Assembly: GCF_007752135.1 (NCBI RefSeq) | Contig: NZ_CP036298.1 | Span: 6,076,859-6,140,858, forward strand | Reading direction: 5' to 3' | Length of the DNA: 64,000 bases | From: Aureliella helgolandensis | Lineage (GTDB): Bacteria > Planctomycetota > Planctomycetia > Pirellulales > Pirellulaceae | Notes under the pieces: model-generated | What the model was told of the DNA's origin: nothing | Database searches by the model: none | The model's input: only the letters and a program-made list of their open reading frames with translations | In this document: in pieces, positions 9,701 through 18,102 of the stretch | Numbering within the stretch: position 1 is the stretch's first letter | Layout: each line of letters opens with the position of its first letter | Program-made: the position numbers and the translations under genes

Positions 9701-10662
9701 TCAAAAACCGTTTGCTCCGCGCCATTCCCGTCCGCATCTTCACCGAAACGTTGGGTATGCCGCTCCAGCTGCAAACCGTAGTCTTCCAACTGAGGATGCA
9801 ATCTTTCACTCGCCGTCTTGCACCATCGGTCGCTCGACGGATCCACTCGGTCGACAGGTGAGGCATTCAAGACCAAAGCAGCGTTCACGCGCTGACCACA
9901 TTCGAGTGTCTCCTGCACGGACTCGAGGGCACAGAATACGTTCCGAGGTGCTACTTGCCCAGCAGTAAATCGTAATCCCCCAATCCCATCATCAGGTAGA
10001 ATCGCAACCACCGTCTGTCTCGGTAAACTAATCGATCGATCGTCTCTTCGCCCTAACGGATTGTCCGCAGGCACCCCCGGCGTCCGGCTCATGCGCAGCG
10101 TCACCTCGTCCCCAACCTCAAGCGATAACTCCTCCGCCAACGATTGATTCATGGCTACCGTGTCGGGGGCCAAGCGGAAGGCCTGGTTGCCCCCGGTAGC
10201 GTCCCCAGCATCCACAACCGTTGAAGAAGCCTGGCCAGGTGCTGGCTTCAAGGCTCGCCAAAACTCATCGGCCGGCGCTAGCAATTGCACCTGGGATGCG
10301 CGGAACAGCTGCTTGTCATTGCGATACTCCACACTGGCCCCAGGCAACGAAATAGCCTCAACCAGCGTTCGTGGCTCGAGCTGCTGCTCTGCAGTGATTC
10401 CCGGTGGTATTACCGCCACAGAGTCTCGCAAGGGGGCCAATACATCGGGTTCAAAAAACGACCTGGCGTGCAAAACGCCTTCCAGGTTGGCAAGCCGATG
10501 AACGACGAGCCCCTTCAGGCTGCCACGAACACTATCGCCCACCAAAAGCGCACCGACGATGACTGCTGTCGCCGCTGCAATTCCAAGTGCTACGGTGACA
10601 TGGGAGCGACGAAAATAGCTGAGCGATCGCGCGACTAGCGTCCAACGAGTTGGTGTGATCAT
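6760..10662 (-). CDS. FtsX-like ABC transporter permease, large two-module type
   Basis: 1300 residues. One membrane helix near the N-terminus (about residues 22-43) is followed by a very long extracytoplasmic region. A four-helix FtsX module lies at about residues 695-830, more helices follow, and a second FtsX module is C-terminal (SLGALGLLLGTFGLVAVQLR, then LALMQAVGFSRARI, the family's conserved coupling helix). This is the MacB/LolCE-type permease layout with two fused halves. An acidic low-complexity insert (about residues 400-470, rich in Glu/Asp/Ala) interrupts the first periplasmic part. The ATG overlaps the stop of the upstream ATPase gene by four bases, so the two subunits are coupled. 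The substrate may be a lipoprotein, lipid or peptide; it cannot be decided from sequence. Confidence 0.9.
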   Translation of the reverse strand: MITPTRWTLVARSLSYFRRSHVTVALGIAAATAVIVGALLVGDSVRGSLKGLVVHRLANLEGVLHARSFFEPDVLAPLRDSVAVIPPGITAEQQLEPRTLVEAISLPGASVEYRNDKQLFRASQVQLLAPADEFWRALKPAPGQASSTVVDAGDATGGNQAFRLAPDTVAMNQSLAEELSLEVGDEVTLRMSRTPGVPADNPLGRRDDRSISLPRQTVVAILPDDGIGGLRFTAGQVAPRNVFCALESVQETLECGQRVNAALVLNASPVDRVDPSSDRWCKTASERLHPQLEDYGLQLERHTQRFGEDADGNGAEQTVFDYFQLSSTEMILDNATATAVTDQLAIYPGKRLLTYLANTITKVEPDEEDWSKPRVIEPFFRGPRGGASVLGERGQGLEDQGDLDFDPDIEPGELTDRESADLALQAVREANGAAGSDAEANESEASDLAKESVPLAQAADAPGNIGERVVPYSIIVGIEQNSNLRLRNFTTVPLRDLRLPHCWINTWLAEELGAQAGDWIEITYFAPETVEGREVERRSRLMVAGVVPLTEPSAPYRRGAAAKFSAAPTIFNDPAMTPTVPGVTDQDSISNWDLPFALKDELILDQDDEYWNNHRLTPKIYADYAYLASGQMFGSRFGNTTSIRIPADRVQSEQELRAGIETALLRTRREMGFVFQAIRNQQLQSASGTTPFDMLFLSLSFFVILAALLLVSLLMKLGLDKRVEQLGVLFAQGYSPPQVRRLLIQEHFLVACLGAALGVPLGIGYARGMIAGLQTWWLGAISTPFLQFQMSGASLVIGWAAGLAASWLAMYWGLRRMSRQAPLALLRGVEQQTGVSGVRERRARLAIAGFTLFAACGLAVAGLGQVGMARAGIFFGSGFLVLVAILLGMRHWMEVGYKATTLAPRYGLLTLAWRAISRNPMRSSLSLGLLAVASFLIASMGAFQVAPDEKGYGGFNLLAESSQPIYRNMMSAKAREEMIGPAAEALLDTTIFSMRVRPGEDASCNNLYQVSQPTILAVSSRLQELQDFSPNAAVFSWAANVEPEAPWRSLQVFGNGDRSNPIPVVLDQNTAAWSLKQGASLGALLELEFDGRTLYFETVGLLSNSVLQGKLLIGESNFERLFPEISGYSFFLIQTGENASAEDVTQTMENGWSDEGMDVKSSAVLLEKLLGVQNTYISAFQSLGALGLLLGTFGLVAVQLRSIVERRRELALMQAVGFSRARISHMLTLEAGLLLFSGLAAGVLSATIALAPFVLETGPRLSLMGPLGMLAVVLIVGLAASWWAVRSATRSSVLAGLRSE

Positions 10663-11348
10663 AAGTTGGCACCCTGGCCCTCAACAAGTTGCCGATTCTC
10701 GAGCCGCATTTGACGCCCCGCCTGTTCCGCCAGCCAGGTGCTATGAGTAACCACGATCAACGCAGCTCCCTCGCGACGCGGCAAATCAAATAGAAGTTCG
10801 GCAATGGTCTCCGTCGTTGCGCGATCCAAGTTACCGGTCGGCTCGTCCGCTAACAACAGTTTAGGACGGTGCAATAGCCCACGGGCAACTGCGACTCGCT
10901 GGCGTTCCCCTCCACTCAACTGCCCCGGTAGATGATGGACGCGCTCGGACAACCCCACGTCGGCAATCAGCTGTTCTGCCCGTGCAACCACTTCAGAGCT
11001 GGGCACACCACTGGCCAGGGCGGGGAGCAAGACGTTTTCGCTAATCGTCAATTGAGGCAACAAGTGATGATCTTGAAAGATAAAACCAATGCTCTCGTTG
11101 CGGAACTTCGCAACAGCGGAGGCCGATAAACCGAAGGGCTCGACCCCATCGATCTCCACTCGACCTGCCGTGGGAAAATCAAGAGTCCCCAAGATGTAGA
11201 GCAGCGTCGATTTTCCACAACCACTAGGACCGACAATCGAGAGATTCTCTCCCGCCTCCATGGTCAAATTCACGTTGTCCAACACCGAAATGGTTTCAGC
11301 CGCAGAGTTAAACGACTTGCAGAGTCCGTTCACATTCAGTCGAGACAT
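10659..11348 (-). CDS. lolD: LolD/MacB-type ABC transporter ATP-binding protein
   Basis: 229 residues, complete nucleotide-binding domain: Walker A GPSGCGKST (about residue 40), Q-loop FQDHHLLPQLT, signature LSGGERQRVAVARGL, Walker B LLLADEPTGNLD, and the switch His in VVTHS. The 'DEPTGNLD' wording and size are typical of the LolD/MacB/FtsE subfamily, which works mechanically on extracytoplasmic substrates with FtsX-like permeases. It precedes and overlaps such a permease. The symbol lolD denotes the subfamily; no lolC/lolE pair is present, so true lipoprotein release is unproven. Confidence 0.92.
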   Translation of the reverse strand: MSRLNVNGLCKSFNSAAETISVLDNVNLTMEAGENLSIVGPSGCGKSTLLYILGTLDFPTAGRVEIDGVEPFGLSASAVAKFRNESIGFIFQDHHLLPQLTISENVLLPALASGVPSSEVVARAEQLIADVGLSERVHHLPGQLSGGERQRVAVARGLLHRPKLLLADEPTGNLDRATTETIAELLFDLPRREGAALIVVTHSTWLAEQAGRQMRLENRQLVEGQGANL

Positions 11349-11497
11349 CGATTGCTTTGCACTAAAATTAAGAATTGAACTTCAAAGAATTATCACTGCA
11401 GGCTCATCCCTATCTTCACAAGTCTGTTTGGTGATTGTCAACTCACCCAGCCAGGAAAGATGGCCCCGACACCATCATCGGTGGGACTCCACATCCC

Positions 11498-12481
11498 CTA
11501 CAGTTCCCGCATCAACATTTGCATGTCTTCCCACACCAGCTTCTTCGCACTCTCGTTGCGGAGCAGATAGGAAGGATGATACGTGACGACCACTTGGGCC
11601 CCAGCATACTGATGAAACCTTCCACGCAGACGGCCGATGGACAGCTTGGACTGCAACAACGACTGGACGGCCACCGCCCCTAGACACACAATGAACTTCG
11701 GCTGCAACACGTCCAATTGCGAAGCAGCGAAATGGCGACAGAATCCAATCTCCTCGGGAATGGGAGTTCGATTCTGCGGAGGTCGACACTTGAGCGCATT
11801 GAGAATGTAGACCTCCTCACGATTCAATTTCATCGCCTGGATGATTTTGGTCAGCAACTGCCCAGCCTTGCCGATGAAAGGTTGCCCCGACCGATCTTCT
11901 TCTGCGCCAGGAGCTTCCCCCATAAAACAAACCGTCGGTCGAAGCTGTCCAGCTCCAAACACCGTTTGCTGGCGATAATTCACGATCCCCGCACATTCGC
12001 GGCACTGCTTGACCTGCGCATCTAAGGCCTGCAGTCGAGCCTGCCGCTGATCCTCCTCAAGCACCGGCAACGCCCAAGCCGCCGGGACTCCTAGCCCTAT
12101 CGCTTCGGGCTCTTTCCCTGCCAGGCCACTGGAAGCTGCTCCCATTGCCGCGGGAGCGACCGCTGCAGTCTTAGCAACTCCTGCGGGATTCTTTTCGCTG
12201 CCGACCGGTTCGGCGTTGGCAGACACTCCTTGCCCCTCACTGGCGGCAGACCGCGAATTCACTGCAGGAACCCCCTGGTCTGAATTTCCAGGAGCCGCTC
12301 CCGCTTCGAGGCCCGCCACGCCCGCTTGGCGTGCCAAGCCTCCCGCCTGCAATTGGGCAAAGTGCGCCAACAACTCAGCCGGCAAGGCATCGGTCGACGA
12401 CCTCTCAATACGCTGCAAGCCGCACCGACGACTAGTCTCCAATATCTGAGTAATGCTTTGCTGCAACTGCTGAATGTCCAT
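11498..12481 (-). CDS. family 4-type uracil-DNA glycosylase (Fe-S)
   Basis: 327 residues. The C-terminal ~190 residues are a UDG superfamily domain: GEAPGAEED and GQPFIGKAGQLL (active-site motif 1), NALKCRPP, and the His motif TYHPSYLLR near the end. Cys residues in QCREC (CxxC), NALKC and GFCRH fit the four ligands of the 4Fe-4S cluster seen in UDGa/family 4 enzymes. The enzyme removes uracil from DNA. The N-terminal ~140 residues are an Ala/Gly/Pro-rich, probably disordered extension containing one helical segment (QQSITQILETSRRCG), longer than in typical family members of ~200 residues. I chose the ATG at 12481 over the TTG one codon upstream. Confidence 0.9.
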   Translation of the reverse strand: MDIQQLQQSITQILETSRRCGLQRIERSSTDALPAELLAHFAQLQAGGLARQAGVAGLEAGAAPGNSDQGVPAVNSRSAASEGQGVSANAEPVGSEKNPAGVAKTAAVAPAAMGAASSGLAGKEPEAIGLGVPAAWALPVLEEDQRQARLQALDAQVKQCRECAGIVNYRQQTVFGAGQLRPTVCFMGEAPGAEEDRSGQPFIGKAGQLLTKIIQAMKLNREEVYILNALKCRPPQNRTPIPEEIGFCRHFAASQLDVLQPKFIVCLGAVAVQSLLQSKLSIGRLRGRFHQYAGAQVVVTYHPSYLLRNESAKKLVWEDMQMLMREL

Positions 12482-12770
12482 CAACTCCCTTTCACTCCTC
12501 GCGGTTCGATCGCCCGTGCATCTATCGGACGCATCGAAAAGCCCCTAGGAGCAGATAATTCGATCCGATTCCCTCGCGTACTAGCAGGGGTACTATTAAA
12601 CTGTGTGCACTACCGATCTCTCAAGCCCTGCCGCGAGGCGATTCAACGCCCCGAAACTCCCCAGAAGTGCTAAGAGCTGAGGTAGTTTTACGGCTTTGCA
12701 GCCTTTTTGACAGTCGCCCCCCCTAGAGGAACAGCGACGCGTCTCAACTCGCACAACAAGTTTTCGTTCC

Positions 12771-14186
12771 ATGGCTGTACCTCGCGTCGCAATTGTCGGC
12801 CGTCCGAATGTGGGCAAAAGCAGTATTTTCAACTGGCTAGACGGACGACGACTAGCCATTGTAGACGATCGCGCCGGGGTCACGCGTGATCGCTTGGTAA
12901 CGCTGATCGAACACGATGGGCATTACTTTGAACTGATCGACACGGGAGGCATGGGACACCTCGATAGCGACAATCTTACCAAAGATGTTGAGCAACAGAT
13001 CACCGCCGGAATCGAAGAGGCCGACCTGATTCTGTTTGTCGTCGATACCAAAGCTGGCCTGACTTCTCTCGATGAATTTGTCGCAGAACGCCTTCATAAA
13101 GTCGAAAAGCCGGTATTGCTGCTAGCCAATAAGACCGACCATGCGGGGCTGGACAACAGCGCGCTGGACTTCCATCGTCTCGGTCGCGGTTGGCTGATCC
13201 CGGTCAGCGTACTTCAGAACCGCAATCGCCAAGAATTATTCGATGAAATCCTAGCCCGACTTCCGGACTATGAAAACGAAGAGGGAACCGGCGACGCGCC
13301 TCACATGAAGCTAGCGATCGTGGGCCGCCGCAACGTTGGTAAGAGCACGTTTGTCAATTCGCTCGCCCAGGCGCAGCGGGTTATTGTTAGCGAAGTCCCC
13401 GGCACAACTCGCGATAGTGTCGACGTCCACTTCAACCTCGACGGCCATCGCTTTGTCGCGATTGACACTCCCGGCTTGCGGCGCACGAAGAGCATCCGAA
13501 CCGATATCGATTTCTATGGCTTGCACCGCGCACAACGCAGCGTTCGCCGCTCCGATGTCACGTTGCTATTTTTCGATTGCATGGAGGCGATCAGCAAGGT
13601 CGACAAGCAGCTCGCACACTACATCGAGCAGAACTCGAAACCCTGCATCTTCGTCGTGAACAAGTGGGACAAAGTCGCCGACACCGTTCCTACCGAACGT
13701 TGGGTTCGCTACCTGCGCGAGCACTTTCCCACCATGGCCTATTGCCCCATCGCCTTCATTACTGGCCAAACCGGCAAGAACATGAAGGCCCTGCTGAACC
13801 ATGCACAGATGTTGTTCAAGCAAGCCCAAACCCGAGTGTCCACTCCCAAGATCAACAAGCTCCTGCGAGCCGCCTTGCAGAAACAACAACCACCTCTATA
13901 TCTGAATCGTCGTCCCAAGGTTTACTTTGGCTCGCAAATTGCCATCACACCTCCGACGATCATCATGATGGCGAATATGCCTCAAGGCTTTCCGCCCAGC
14001 TACCGTCGCTATCTAATCAATGTTTTCCGTGATCACCTTCCATTTGGCGAAGTCCCAATCCGGCTGTTCATCGATAAACGCGAAAGTCAGACACCGGAAG
14101 AACGCAAGAAAAACGCCAAACTAGCCGAAATGGGCGAGCAGGCTGAGGACGAATTCGGACCTCAAGACAACTACCCTGGCAACTGA
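12771..14186 (+). CDS. der: ribosome biogenesis GTPase Der (EngA)
   Basis: 471 residues with the diagnostic tandem G domains: first P-loop GRPNVGKSS (about residues 8-16) with DTGGMG and NKTD, second P-loop GRRNVGKST (about residue 184) with DTPGLR and NKWD, then the C-terminal KH-like domain. Der acts in late 50S subunit assembly in the cytoplasm and is nearly universal in bacteria. The C-terminal tail (KRESQTPEERKKNAKLAEMG...) is acidic/basic and slightly longer than usual. It is monocistronic here, with a 286-bp upstream gap separating it from the divergent glycosylase gene. Confidence 0.97.
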   Translation: MAVPRVAIVGRPNVGKSSIFNWLDGRRLAIVDDRAGVTRDRLVTLIEHDGHYFELIDTGGMGHLDSDNLTKDVEQQITAGIEEADLILFVVDTKAGLTSLDEFVAERLHKVEKPVLLLANKTDHAGLDNSALDFHRLGRGWLIPVSVLQNRNRQELFDEILARLPDYENEEGTGDAPHMKLAIVGRRNVGKSTFVNSLAQAQRVIVSEVPGTTRDSVDVHFNLDGHRFVAIDTPGLRRTKSIRTDIDFYGLHRAQRSVRRSDVTLLFFDCMEAISKVDKQLAHYIEQNSKPCIFVVNKWDKVADTVPTERWVRYLREHFPTMAYCPIAFITGQTGKNMKALLNHAQMLFKQAQTRVSTPKINKLLRAALQKQQPPLYLNRRPKVYFGSQIAITPPTIIMMANMPQGFPPSYRRYLINVFRDHLPFGEVPIRLFIDKRESQTPEERKKNAKLAEMGEQAEDEFGPQDNYPGN

Positions 14187-14497
14187 CGCCTCGTCTCGAA
14201 TTAGCTGCCTCGAATTAGCCGCTTCCATATCGACTTTCGGGTGAACTTGTTGGCATGTACGGGCCCCGCCCGTTGGGATCAAGTCCTAGCGGCTTGCATG
14301 TTGAGCAACATGCTATTGGTAGAGAACCACCAAGCCAAACGCGAGCGACCCTGTGCATTGGAAAAAGGTGCACTGGAAAAATCATTGGGGCAAACGTGCA
14401 AGCTGGCCACCCAGAATATCACTGGCTGCGGCATTGCTTCACTGCCCCCTAAACTTCAATTCAGATGAAATGCCCCGCGCCCTAGGAGAAACACCCC
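14187..14497. other. 311-bp gene-free stretch
   Basis: A 75-codon plus-strand frame (14241-14468) exists, but it has no recognisable motif, an uncharacteristic composition and no supporting ribosome site. I see no hairpin terminator or clear promoter, so I treat it as non-coding spacer before the DJ-1/PfpI gene. Confidence 0.5.
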
Positions 14498-15085
14498 ATG
14501 GCTGCCCAAAAAATCCTGTTCATCGTCGGTGACTTCGTCGAAGATTACGAAATCATGGTACCGTTTCAGATGCTCACCATGGTGGGGCATACGTGCCACT
14601 GCGTCAGCCCTGGGAAAACAGCTGGCGACACTGTTGCGACCGCCATTCACGACTTCGAAGGGCACCAAACGTACACCGAAAAACCTGGCCACAATTTCGC
14701 CCTCAATGCGACTTTTGCGGACACCCAAGCCGAGGACTACGACGCGTTGGTCCTGCCCGGCGGCCGCGCCCCCGAGTACTTGAGACTCGACGCTCGAGTC
14801 GTGGAGCTCGTACAGCAGTTTCACGCAGCCAAAAAGCCAATTGCAGCGGTCTGCCATGGCCCCCAGATTCTGGCCGCAGCAGGCATTTTGTCGGACCGCG
14901 ATTGCAGCTGCTATCCTGCGGTGAGCCCTGAAGTGCAATTGGCGGGTGGCCGCTACGTTGCAACCGCAACAGGTTTTGACAACGCGCATGTCGACGGCAA
15001 TTTAGTCACCGCCCCAGCCTGGCCAGCCCATCCCGCCTGGATGCGCGAGTTTCTTAAAGTGTTAGGCAGTAAAATCGAAGCCTAG
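14498..15085 (+). CDS. DJ-1/PfpI family protein
   Basis: 195 residues, one complete class I glutamine amidotransferase-like domain. The nucleophile elbow is AVCHGPQ (Cys about residue 119) followed by the usual ILAAAGIL. The upstream acidic residue lies in VGDFVEDYE, and [13 protein letters not shown] is the PfpI-type oxyanion region. Family members act as cysteine-dependent deglycases, chaperones or peptidases in the cytoplasm; which activity applies cannot be told from sequence. The start ATG lies 11-14 bases after a purine-rich AGGAGAAA stretch, a reasonable ribosome site. It stands alone between der and tRNA-Lys. Confidence 0.93.
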   Translation: MAAQKILFIVGDFVEDYEIMVPFQMLTMVGHTCHCVSPGKTAGDTVATAIHDFEGHQTYTEKPGHNFALNATFADTQAEDYDALVLPGGRAPEYLRLDARVVELVQQFHAAKKPIAAVCHGPQILAAAGILSDRDCSCYPAVSPEVQLAGGRYVATATGFDNAHVDGNLVTAPAWPAHPAWMREFLKVLGSKIEA

Positions 15086-15228
15086 CATTCCACCAGCTGC
15101 CGGGTTTAGAAGTAGAGCAGGGGAGGGATTCGCCAGAATTCCCACCGATTCCGGCATCGGACTAGGCAAGCTAGAAAGCCCAGCTTCCCATGAAAAATAT
15201 TTTGGGGTGTGAAGCGGCCGAAATGGGG

Positions 15229-15256
15229 TTGCGATATTTGTGGGTTTGTTTAACAT
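15229..15256 (+). promoter_or_regulatory. possible promoter of tRNA-Lys
   Basis: TTGCGA (15229-15234) and TAACAT (15251-15256) are separated by 16 bases and lie about 55 bases before the tRNA. The match to sigma-70 boxes is partial, so this is only a suggestion. Confidence 0.3.
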
Positions 15257-15310
15257 CCTAGGCCTACGAAGCGGGAGTCAATCACCGATTGAATTCCGTT
15301 ATCTAACCAA

Positions 15311-15384
15311 GCCTCCGTAGCTCAGTTGGTTAGAGCAGCTGACTCTTAATCAGCGGGTCCAAGGTTCGAGTCCTTGCGGGGGTA
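15311..15384 (+). tRNA. tRNA-Lys (anticodon CTT)
   Basis: A complete 74-nt cloverleaf without encoded CCA. The acceptor stem is GCCTCCG/CGGGGGT with G-U pairs at 1:72 and 4:69. The D-arm is CTCAGTTGGTTAGAG. The anticodon arm is GCTGA-CTCTTAA-TCAGC, giving anticodon CTT (Lys), and the T-arm is CAAGG-TTCGAGT-CCTTG. Its 3' half is the attachment core of the element downstream; the integration has restored an intact gene. Confidence 0.95.
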
Positions 15385-15387
15385 CTA
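15341..15387 (+). repeat. attL: attL, 47-bp core in the tRNA-Lys 3' half
   Basis: This 47-bp segment runs from the anticodon stem to three bases past the tRNA. It is identical to 39742-39788, and the bases directly outside differ at both ends (T/A before, T/A after). A perfect direct repeat of a tRNA 3' half 24.4 kb apart, with an integrase fragment beside it, is the hallmark of tyrosine-recombinase integration. Confidence 0.95.
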
Positions 15388-15391
15388 TCTA

Positions 15392-15428
15392 AACCCTAGG
15401 GAAATCATCATTTCTCTAGGGTTTTCTT
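15392..15428 (+). terminator. rho-independent terminator after tRNA-Lys
   Basis: A 14-bp stem (AACCCTAGGGAAAT / ATTTCTCTAGGGTT, one G-T mismatch position) with a 4-base loop is followed by TTCTT. It directly follows attL and so belongs to element DNA. The original terminator now lies after attR (39796-39846). Confidence 0.75.
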
Positions 15429-15489
15429 ATGGAATCAACTGTTTTGTGTCAGTTCGGTTTTCCTGCCCCAGGTCGCTATCGGGGTGCTA

Positions 15490-15950
15490 TCAGGCGCTGG
15501 CCTGTGACAAAAGCACTGACAGCTGTTTGGCGGCGTCTTGCTCGGCCCCAGGAAGCAAATGCCCGTAGGTGTCGAGCGTCAGCGTGATGCTGCTGTGACG
15601 CATGATGGACTGGATTACCTTCACGTTGACTCCCGCGATGGCGAGCCAGGCGCCGCACGTGTGACGGAGTGCGTGAAAATCTAAGGACTCGCCAGCTTGA
15701 TTCAATGGCGATAGGAAATCCGGTGACGGTTTGCTGGGCTTGGTGGCGAGCCAAGCAGCTCGAGCGATGGCCAGATCCTCCCTCAGCAGTTCAGCACTGC
15801 GTTCCGGAATATGTAGCGGAAGAGCGTCGCGCAATCGCCCGTGCAGGTCGCTCGAAACGTACTGCTTCGCTTGCTTGCCATTCTTAGCGTGCCTCGCCTT
15901 CAAGTAGATATGATCCTCTCGCAACGACGCGCCTGTGAGGCTACATACTC
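15490..15950 (-). pseudogene. int: tyrosine integrase, C-terminal fragment
   Basis: The remaining ~150 residues carry the second half of a phage-type tyrosine recombinase catalytic domain. They include the beta-hairpin Lys (ARHAKNGK), the HxxR box (HALRHTCG), the second His (IMRHSS) and the nucleophile Tyr (LDTYGH). The N-terminal arm-binding and core-binding domains and the first catalytic Arg are absent. Reading upstream, integrase-like sequence (CSLTGASLRED) runs into unrelated DNA near 15950, where the antisense of a LamG/esterase gene begins. The gene ends about 100 bp from attL, the normal position for the element's own integrase. Without Arg I it cannot catalyse recombination. Confidence 0.85.
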
Positions 15951-15954
15951 CGAA

Positions 15955-17241
15955 ATGAAGCTGTGGATCGAGGGCGGAAAAATCTATGGCCGGGCCCGCA
16001 GGAATGGTGTCGATCTATGGGAATTATCGACAGATGCGGCGACCTATGCAGATGCTAAATGGCACAGAGTAGCAATGAGCGGCGGGGTCGCTGGCCCACA
16101 ATTGTGGGTCGATGGTGAACTAGCTGTGGCCACGTTTGGCACAGGCTCCAGTTCCAACACCGAATGGACAAGCAACGTCAACGATAATTCGGTGACGTTT
16201 CGGCCAAATCGTATTTGCATCGGTGCCGCTAGAATCGGAGGCGTCAACGAGAGCAATTTTGTGGGGCGGTTGCGCAATCCGTTGATGTCGAGCACGGCAG
16301 CAACGGCCGAGGTGATGCTAACCGATAAACGAGACAACGCGCAACCCTACGATGTGATGGTTAATTTTGGACAGTCAAACGAGATTGGCCGAGGACTAGG
16401 CATCGACGGGACGCTAGACGCTACGGACGTGCGGATCCAGCAGTGGGGCCGCAATTCACCGAATGACAACAAGATATTTCTAGCGGCCGATCCACTCGAG
16501 CACGTGGGGGCTACGGCAGATTCGGTTGGGCCTGGTATGTCTACCGCCAAGGAATGGATTCGCAGAAAGCTCGAGCCAGGGCGGCGGGTGTTGATCGTTC
16601 CAGTCGCCGAGGGGAATACGGGGTTCCGTGATGATAAGTGGAACGTAAGCAACACGAACCGCTACCACGGGATGGTGACGCGTACCGGGTTAGCGTTGGA
16701 CGAGTGCAGCGAAAGTCGAATTGTCGCGTGCTTTTGTCAGTTAGGCGAGCGTGACGCGGGGGGCAATACTGCGGAGGGCAAGGCCTTTACTGCGGAGTTT
16801 CGCGAGATGATTGGGGCATTCAGGGAGGAGTTCCCTAATGAGTCGTTCCCCGTAGTCATCGGGACGATGCCCAAGACGTGGGTTGATGAAGAGGTACGCT
16901 ACAAAGAAGTGCAACAGCAAATCTTGGCAATGCAGGATACCATCCCGAATTGCATTGTTGTCGATGCAACCGATCTACCATCTAGGGTAGAGGCGGGCGG
17001 CGGTGCCGAAACGATTCACTACTCTGTTGAGTCAGCGCGGACGCTAGGCACGAGACGCGGCGCGGCGCTGGCGGATTATTGGACCAATCCGTCTGATTAC
17101 TTTATTCGGACGCCTGCCCTATCTGCGAGCACCCAAGCGGCACTGGCGGCTGAAAAGGCAGTCGCGGCTAGTTCTTCAGTCGATGCTCTTGGAAGGCGAT
17201 TGGGTAACAAAGGTTCGATTTTCAAATCCAAGACACTTTAA
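15955..17241 (+). CDS. LamG-like plus SASA-type esterase, N-terminally truncated tail-spike candidate
   Basis: From the ATG at 15955, 428 residues; the frame stays open back to 15841 but there overlaps the integrase fragment antisense. Residues 1-110 are the second half of a LamG/concanavalin-like fold (MKLWIEGGKIYGRARRNG, KWHRVAMSGG, LWVDGELAVA). The next ~280 residues match the SGNH/SASA carbohydrate esterase group: VNFGQSNEIGR (Ser block), CQLGERDAGG, and a terminal IHYS. Such proteins in phages are tail spikes that deacetylate host surface polysaccharide. A normal LamG domain has about 60 more N-terminal residues, so the gene appears cut at the junction with the integrase. It may still be translated from an internal start. 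Confidence 0.75.
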   Translation: MKLWIEGGKIYGRARRNGVDLWELSTDAATYADAKWHRVAMSGGVAGPQLWVDGELAVATFGTGSSSNTEWTSNVNDNSVTFRPNRICIGAARIGGVNESNFVGRLRNPLMSSTAATAEVMLTDKRDNAQPYDVMVNFGQSNEIGRGLGIDGTLDATDVRIQQWGRNSPNDNKIFLAADPLEHVGATADSVGPGMSTAKEWIRRKLEPGRRVLIVPVAEGNTGFRDDKWNVSNTNRYHGMVTRTGLALDECSESRIVACFCQLGERDAGGNTAEGKAFTAEFREMIGAFREEFPNESFPVVIGTMPKTWVDEEVRYKEVQQQILAMQDTIPNCIVVDATDLPSRVEAGGGAETIHYSVESARTLGTRRGAALADYWTNPSDYFIRTPALSASTQAALAAEKAVAASSSVDALGRRLGNKGSIFKSKTL

Positions 17242-17250
17242 GGGTTCAAA

Positions 17251-18024
17251 ATGATCAGACTCATTAACGCAATCAATGCAGCTAAGAAAATCCTCGTCGC
17301 CAGGCAGGCCTGGAACGAGCAGGATGGTCCGAACATCTTTTGGCAAGGTGCTCAATCAAAGCAGATCTCGGAGGCGTTTGACGAAGCCATTCGCACCGCT
17401 TGCGATTCAACGGCGGATGCTGATTCGGAGGTCGAGGATTCAGCACGGGCGCTGCTTCTGTGTCTGGACGATGTAGCCTATTCCCACCAGAAATGGCTGC
17501 AGGATGCTTCCATGGGACTACCCACAGCTCCACCTCGTGGATCAGATCAACTGCATCGCGTATTGGATCGATTGGCCGAACAGGTCAAGCAATCATCACT
17601 GCCGCTGCCACCTCCTATCGAACAGCTGCAAAAGCAAAAGGTTTCTCCCAACCAGATCGCTCTCATCTATGGGTGGAAGCTGGAGGACGGATCGCCCGAT
17701 GCACAAAAGGTGTTCGAAGAGATCAGCAAGCCAGGGACTCACTTCAAGCCCAAAACGTGGGTTCATCCAGCTGTGAAGTCGATTCAAGCTGAGACGGATC
17801 GACGCTGGACAGTCCGTGAACCACGTAGTCGTCTATTCTTACTGCATAGCGATGGTCGCCCAGCGGGTGCCGAGCCAAGCAATCCTCAGATCCCTTCGCT
17901 CGACGAGCTGCTGGACGTTCGCGCGCCGGTGGAGCAGATCATGCGTTTGCATCAGATGACGGAAGAGGACGTGCTGGAGGCCGCTCGTGTGGCAGGAGTT
18001 GACTTACAGGAGCGCTACATCTAG
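17251..18024 (+). CDS. phage protein of unknown function
   Basis: 257 residues, soluble, mostly helical. It starts 9 bp after the esterase gene and is followed by the terminase genes, so it lies in the DNA-packaging neighbourhood. Residues about 130-185 (KVSPNQIALIYGWKLEDGS...KPGTHFKPKTWVHP) look like a compact helical DNA- or protein-binding unit. The C-terminus (SLDELLDVRAPVEQIMRLHQ) is a second helical unit. I do not recognise a family. Regulator, terminase accessory or head protein are all possible. Confidence 0.7.
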   Translation: MIRLINAINAAKKILVARQAWNEQDGPNIFWQGAQSKQISEAFDEAIRTACDSTADADSEVEDSARALLLCLDDVAYSHQKWLQDASMGLPTAPPRGSDQLHRVLDRLAEQVKQSSLPLPPPIEQLQKQKVSPNQIALIYGWKLEDGSPDAQKVFEEISKPGTHFKPKTWVHPAVKSIQAETDRRWTVREPRSRLFLLHSDGRPAGAEPSNPQIPSLDELLDVRAPVEQIMRLHQMTEEDVLEAARVAGVDLQERYI

Positions 18025-18102
18025 CCCGCTAACTCTGCGGTTGCCCACCAAGAGCGAATGCAGCAGGAGGAAGCCAACGCCTAGGGTGGCATCAGCAATC
18101 GC

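Noticed and set aside
14241-14468. 75-codon plus-strand frame between der and the PfpI gene
   Set aside because: No recognisable motif, odd composition, overlapping equally good frames and no ribosome site.
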